From assembly GCA_002900995.3 (NCBI GenBank), contig CM035312.1, positions 2,713,582 to 2,777,581 on the forward strand: DNA of 64,000 bases, in the 5' to 3' direction. The notes under the pieces are model-generated. The model saw only the letters and a list, made by a program, of their open reading frames with translations, had not been told where the DNA came from and did not search any database. Position 1 is the stretch's first letter. Every line of letters begins with the position of its first letter. The DNA is from Ganoderma boninense (lineage: Eukaryota > Basidiomycota > Agaricomycetes > Polyporales > Polyporaceae). This document shows positions 59,021-64,000 of this stretch, piece after piece. The position numbers and the translations under genes were made by a program.

Positions 59021-62000
59021 GTGTTGCGCGAGTCTGCAGCTTGGACAAAGCTAGCGCCTCCTTCGAGCATGCATAGACTATACTGGCGACGCGCGCAATG
59101 ATCCCAAGTCCCTCATCTGGACCAAAAGTGCCTCAGACACGAAAGTATGCTATATGCCCTATGCTCCTCCGATCCTTTCCCAATCATTGTATGCTTCCCA
59201 TTCATGTTCATAACCACAGATATGCTACCATCTTATGCAGTCCATATTTTCGAGTCTGCATAGACTGCTTAAAGACTTGTGCATTGACTCGGTGGGTCAA
59301 GTTGGACGTGTGCAGCCGTAGCGCCGGCGGTCCGTTGGACCGGTGGAAGGCAGCGGCACGCCCCTCTCCGGTCGAGCGCTTGAACTTGAACAATCACCTT
59401 TCTCTTCGCCCCGCGGCGATGGCATCCTCTCGTCGAAATTCGGGTCCCTTTCACTCTCTTTCACTGTACAAAACACCTTTCCTGCACGGAATTTAAGGCT
59501 TATGGCTCGATTGACTTTTGTGCGATACAGTCATCACCGGCACGTTGACTCCTGTGCGCCCGCGACCACTCAAGTCACGAATCGTCCGGAGCTGGATGAG
59601 CTGAACGCCCAGTCAAAGCGTTATGGTTCAATGGATTGATGTATAGCGCATTGGCACTCGCGAACATATGACAGGTATATACGCCCATGTGGGATTTCGG
59701 AAAAAAAAGTTTTTCAATGGTGAGTGCATGGTTCATTGTGCCGTCATGGAAGAAACAGGAACGTTTGACAAACCATTGCCTTCAGGCTCAATGTAGATCT
59801 CCGCTGAGTCCATTTCGCGCTCTATTTTTGAACATTGTGTTCGATGAAAGGGCCATTGCTGGCGTAATAACACCAATATTAAGCCGATTGGCCTATGGCA
59901 TTGTCTTCCGCTAAGTTGGCCGTTGTCGCAAAGTCGTAGTCTGACCATGGTCGAACTCGTCAAAGGCTCGCAAGGAAATAGACACGCGAATAAGTTATGT
60001 AAACGCCAAGGAGAACTGGACAAGCACCGTTTTCCAGGACATTCAAACACTCCTTGCCAGGGCGATTGGTCCTTCCGTTTGTCGGTCGATCCGTGCCACA
60101 CTACTGAATGGCTTTGCATCTCAGGTCTATATAACAGGACCAGGGGGTTGGGATGCAGTTCACGCTCAGTGCACGCCCCGCTTCACTACTTATCCGTCAT
60201 GTTTGACCCGCCTCGGGGGTTGTATCTCCGCCCGTTCGCCCTCCCGCGCGCTGAAGCCCTATGGTCCATCTCCCTTGTCCGTTGGATCTGGTAACAGGTG
60301 AGACTCTGTTTGGCATCGATAACATGAATATTTTCTAACTGCAGACCTGACTTTGCAGATCCCGTCTGCCGACGCCACACCAGGGGGTCACCACGGCCGC
60401 GTCGGGCCACCGAAGAACGTCGTCACTCCAACGACCACACTGTTGTTCCTCGACCTCTGGGTTCGAGCTCCTCGGTACGTCCCTCATGATTACGCTGTGC
60501 TGTACCATGTTAACCGTATTCCATATGGCTCCGTCGTACACCTTAGATGTCGTGCGCCGTGCTGCAGTTGCAACAACGAAAGCTTCCCCCTCAACTCGGA
60601 CCATCTCACGGGGATCTGCAACTCTCCATACTCGCAGCAACGTTTTCATCGTCCAATGCGAGTCGGACACCGTCGATGCTGTTCAGCACCACGAAGCCAC
60701 CTAATCGTGGGTAAGTACACTCCGTTTTCCTTGTCTCATCGTCGGCGCACTTCTGACCGCCAGCTCCGAGTCAGAGGGCGAACAAACTGCAACCCGCGCT
60801 TGTCGCTCTCCACCAAATTCTTGAGGAGCTTGGCTCCCCCGGCCGGCCGTCGGTTCTCCGGGAGGGCTTGCAACGCGTTCGACGAGTTCATGAACAACTG
60901 CGAAGATCCCAAAGACAACTCGGCCTTTCACCAGCCTGGACGCAACACCCTCGTGTCTGCGAGGAGCCTAGCAGATGCCGACAAACCCGATACCGCCATA
61001 CCAGAGGCCCATGCACGCGGTCAGCTGTTCGAATCTCTTCGACTCGCTCTCCACGGATTCTCTCTTACTAGGAGGCTCGGTGCGTCTTCATTCCATCGAT
61101 CTCGAGATGGTTCATGGACCGTGACTGATGCACTTCCTATCATCCGTTCCTCAGGCTCTCTTCTCTTATGCAGTGTCGAGCGCCATGTCTCGTCTTTGCC
61201 TTCACGGCACCCCACAAGCGCCTGGCAGATCTGAGTCCTAAGCCCCATATTGACCGCTCACACGGACCACGTTCCGGTAAGCTCGCAGTTCTTATTTTTA
61301 CTCTCCCCCGAACATTGCGGTTAACCAGGACGAAACGAACAGATATTGTCACCTCTCCACATCGATCCACCTCCCTGTTCACTCCCATGTCATGATGTCA
61401 TGATATCCCTGAACATGGAGTCGCCGTTGACAGGTTAATAAGCATATTGGAGCCTTTGCACGCGACCGCTTAGGGAGGCGACTACGTCGAAGAAGCCCAA
61501 TCACCAGAACCGCAGTGCCCGCTTGCCCGAGACTGTTATCCGCAAACTCGCCCATCCTACAGGCGTCGCTTGCGCCATCAGCACTTCTCCCAAGATCCCC
61601 CCATGCTTCGTGGCTACAGTCCACCCGCTGCGTGGCATCCATAGTCTAAGCCACCAGCTCTCCCTGCCCTGCAGCGCCGTCGACGCCTCGTCAGGATCCC
61701 CCACAAGTCTAAGTGCCTACTTCCGAGTCTCCACCAGCTCTCGCCTGCTATCCACTGCAGGACAGGTCTCGTCGCCTCCCATCCGAAGATATTTGAACTG
61801 CCAGTTCCCGTACCTACGGAGTCGCTAGCCCGGTCTGCGCAAGGCTCGTGCTCGCCCTCTCCACTCGGAAAGAAAGATCGTGGACGGATAACAACACACC
61901 TCGATCCTCGTCTTTTCGAGCCGCTCACGTCGCTTAGTCCCTCGTCTTCGGTGGCGACGGCCACGACCGCAATCTACTGGAGTCATCGCCGGGTGTAGAC

Positions 62001-63184
62001 CATCGAGAAGCACGCACCTTTTTCGACCGTCGAGGAGAGAGCCTAGGCAGTGGTGGTGCGATGGCGGCTGGCTGTTGAGCGAGCTGTTGCGCCCCGAGGC
62101 CACGGCGCCAGGCGAGCTGTCTCGCGGAGGAACTTTACGGTCGATGTCTTCGTCAGCGGAGCGGTATGGACGTGCTCGTCATAGAGATGGCTCCGGGAGT
62201 TGTTCGGGTCGGTCAGGGACATGGTACGGCTTCCTGTTCAGGGTGCCTATCGTGGTCCCATGCAGGACCTGGTCAGCCAAGCGTAGACTCGCTCATGACG
62301 GACCGATAACGAGCTCGCTGTGGCCATCGCGTGGTCGCGGTACGCCTAGTTCGCAGTCCTGGTAGAGGGTTGTACTACGTAGGAACCTCGGGGACGGGGA
62401 TGGGGAAGCGGGCCGCGGAAGGGCGATTCCGGGGAGCAATGTAGTGCCGGGATTCTCGGCTCGGGAAGTTATATACGAGGAATATACCGACTAGGAATAA
62501 AATATGGACGGTGTTTCTCCCATTGCGATGATTCATTAAACGTGCTTCAGCGCGGTAGTTCCAGACAGAAACTCGGGAAGCCGAGAAGAGTCCGAGGCGT
62601 CGAAAGCCATCTGCTCCGCGCTTTCTGGAACGACCGAAGGTTCAGCCACGCCGAAGAATACGCTTCGCCTTCAATCTGAGCTCGCAGAGCCAAACCACGC
62701 AGCATGCAGCACATGGTCGACTGCATGCCGAATGGGGAAGATAAATCTTTCATAACTGCATGCGTGAGGAGTAAGTGTCACATGGTATGTCTTGCTGCCA
62801 TTCGCAGTCGAGAAATGGCTGGCGCGAGTCGCAGAGGAGTTGCAGAGGAGATGTGGGGACGTGGCAAGAACGCCGGGAGGTAGAAGACCGGATGATTTAT
62901 GTTTCTGAAAAAGCAGTATATCAAGCGATATAACGCGGTAGCCGAGGGGTCCGGCCCAGGGAGGATGAGAAGGACTGAAAAAGGCCGGGCCGGTGGCGGT
63001 GAAAAGAAATGATCAGCGTCTGGGCCGTGGCAGGCAAAGCGCGGAAGGAGAGGATCGTGACAGGTCTTGCTCTCTTGCAGTCCTCATCCAAGCCTGACTG
63101 ACGTCTTGGCCCCAGGCCCACCACTGACCGTCCCAGTGTTCTTTCTAGCCGCCTTTTATAAATATCAGTCCGCAACATAAACCC
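59021..63184. other. Gene-poor region with possible gene remnants
   Basis: Around 60700-61100 the + strand has two alternative protein-like readings of the same bases (QPALVALHQILEELGSPG in one frame, FDEFMNNCEDPKDNSAFHQ in another) behind a plausible intron (GTAAGT...GCCAG, 60714-60763). A real but unassigned or decayed gene may be present. Elsewhere only short frames. Confidence 0.3.
63157..63164 (+). promoter_or_regulatory. TATA box of the O-methyltransferase gene
   Basis: TATAAATA, just upstream of the methyltransferase frame. The ATG at 63185 is only about 20 nt downstream. Transcripts may therefore start at or after that ATG, which argues for a downstream start codon. Confidence 0.5.
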
Positions 63185-64000
63185 ATGTCAGCCGATACGC
63201 TTCCCCTTTTGCGCTCGGCCCCGAGCTCTTGCCCTCGGTCTTATCCTCCTTGTCTTTCCTCCTCGCCGTCCTCGACAGCAACGCCGCCATCCTTCTCAAC
63301 GGCAGGCACTCTACACGCGCCCTCGGCCACGCCATGACCTTTGCTGCTCTCCGCGCACTCCACGCCATCATCGGCGATGCTCTCGACGACGTCGAACACA
63401 TTTACCGCGACGCATCTCACGACTCCCCGACTCCCACCACCCCCTACACCGTCCTCGCAGGTATATCTCCCTCCACGCCCTTCGTCCGCCGCGGCTCTCG
63501 GGACGAGGATGCGTTAGCAGGCCTCTTGCCCGACGAAGACTTGTCCGCATCTGTGGCGCGCACCCCCAAGACCCCTCTTCACCGCAGAAATCGCGAAGGC
63601 TCGGGAGGCATCCCCTTTCCCCGTTCAAACCCCAGCACAGACGCCGTATCTCGCGAAGCCACCCACCAGCTCGACTTCCCCGGACTCGATGTGGCCTACT
63701 ACCCCACAGAGAGCCACGATCCCGATGCTGACGCCGCAGAGTCTCTCGCCTCCCATCCAGACGTGATCGCGGCCACAAACCGGATAGTGGCTGCCTGCGG
63801 CCAGATCAGCGCGACGGTCCACAGGCCTTTCCTTACCCTTTGCGACGCTGCCATGGGTGTGCGTGCTTCCTCGAGCTTCAGTGCGAGAAGCTGTCAGCTG
63901 ACTGATTGAGCAGTACAATTTGCCTGCGTGCTTGCGCTTTTTGGAAGAGAGCCACACGGTCGAGATTCTTCGCTCTGCGGGTCCGCGTGGCATGCACGTC
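63185..64000 (+). CDS. O-methyltransferase (SAM-dependent), N-terminal part, cut by window end
   Basis: The N-terminal half of a plant-type/sterigmatocystin-type O-methyltransferase. Visible segments are LPSVLSSLSFLLAVLDSN, a Ser/Pro-rich insert, DFPGLDVAYYPTESH, HPDVIAATNRIVAACGQIS and a 55-nt intron at 63859-63913 (GTGCGT...GAGCAG). Exon 2 reads YNLPACLRFLEESHTVEILR, then AGPRGMHV. The block from LDVAYYP to GMHV matches the N-terminal dimerisation helices of this family in basidiomycetes. The SAM-binding domain lies beyond the window. The ATG at 63185 is in a different frame from the coding sequence, which is open back to at least 63187, and the first in-frame ATG is at 63334. The start is therefore unresolved. 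Such enzymes methylate aromatic or polyketide hydroxyls; the substrate here is unknown. Confidence 0.72.

Noticed and set aside
63185..63228. ATG at 63185 as a certain start of the methyltransferase
   Set aside because: It is out of frame with the coding sequence and only about 20 nt from the TATA box. The start is marked unresolved.

Overview
The window is nuclear DNA from a filamentous basidiomycete, most probably an Agaricomycete. Its genes are cut by many short introns (about 40-90 nt) with GTRNGT donors, CTRAY-like branch points and YAG acceptors. The recognisable families are typical of mushroom-forming fungi: F-box/LRR paralogs, an alpha-kinase, an isoprenylcysteine carboxyl methyltransferase (ICMT), C2H2 proteins, an integrase-core transposase family and an O-methyltransferase. 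Most exon joins below were worked out by eye from splice signals and reading-frame phase. I saw no rRNA gene, credible tRNA or CRISPR array.

Layout. 0-1.1 kb: decayed calcineurin A pseudogene (-). 2.7-3.3 kb: small membrane protein (+). 7.5-8.3 kb: four-exon C2H2 protein (-). 9.1-13.8 kb: three F-box/LRR paralogs (-), one frameshifted, one decayed, one intact. 17.9-21.2 kb: decayed gene (-) split by a 2,407-bp palindromic mobile element. 21.3-21.9 kb: small Cys-rich gene (+). 25.7-27.6 kb and 41.7-43.3 kb: two diverged members of an unrecognised family (+). 29.2-31.7 kb: alpha-kinase (-). 33.7-36.9 kb: a gene (+) split by a second palindromic element. 37.5-39.2 kb: intact six-exon integrase-core (DDE) gene (-). 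40.1-40.9 kb: tandem repeats. 45.8-46.0 kb: short one-span membrane protein (-). 47.2-48.6 kb: ICMT (-). 57.2-59.0 kb: large C2H2 protein (+). 63.2 kb to the end: start of an O-methyltransferase (+). The stretches between, especially 13.8-17.9, 21.9-25.7, 48.7-57.1 and 59.0-63.2 kb, hold no gene I can support firmly.

The most unusual feature is the pair of palindromic elements. Each has two arms of about 1,010 bp in inverted orientation around a 387-bp loop, is flanked by a perfect 7-bp direct duplication, and lies inside a coding exon. At six sites where the copies differ, both arms of a copy carry the same base. This suggests the arms are homogenised within each copy. The arms are themselves made of serial smaller hairpins, so read-through transcription would give about 1 kb of double-stranded RNA. 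The elements encode no recognisable transposase. The nearby DDE gene is one candidate source of activity in trans, but nothing in the sequence links them.
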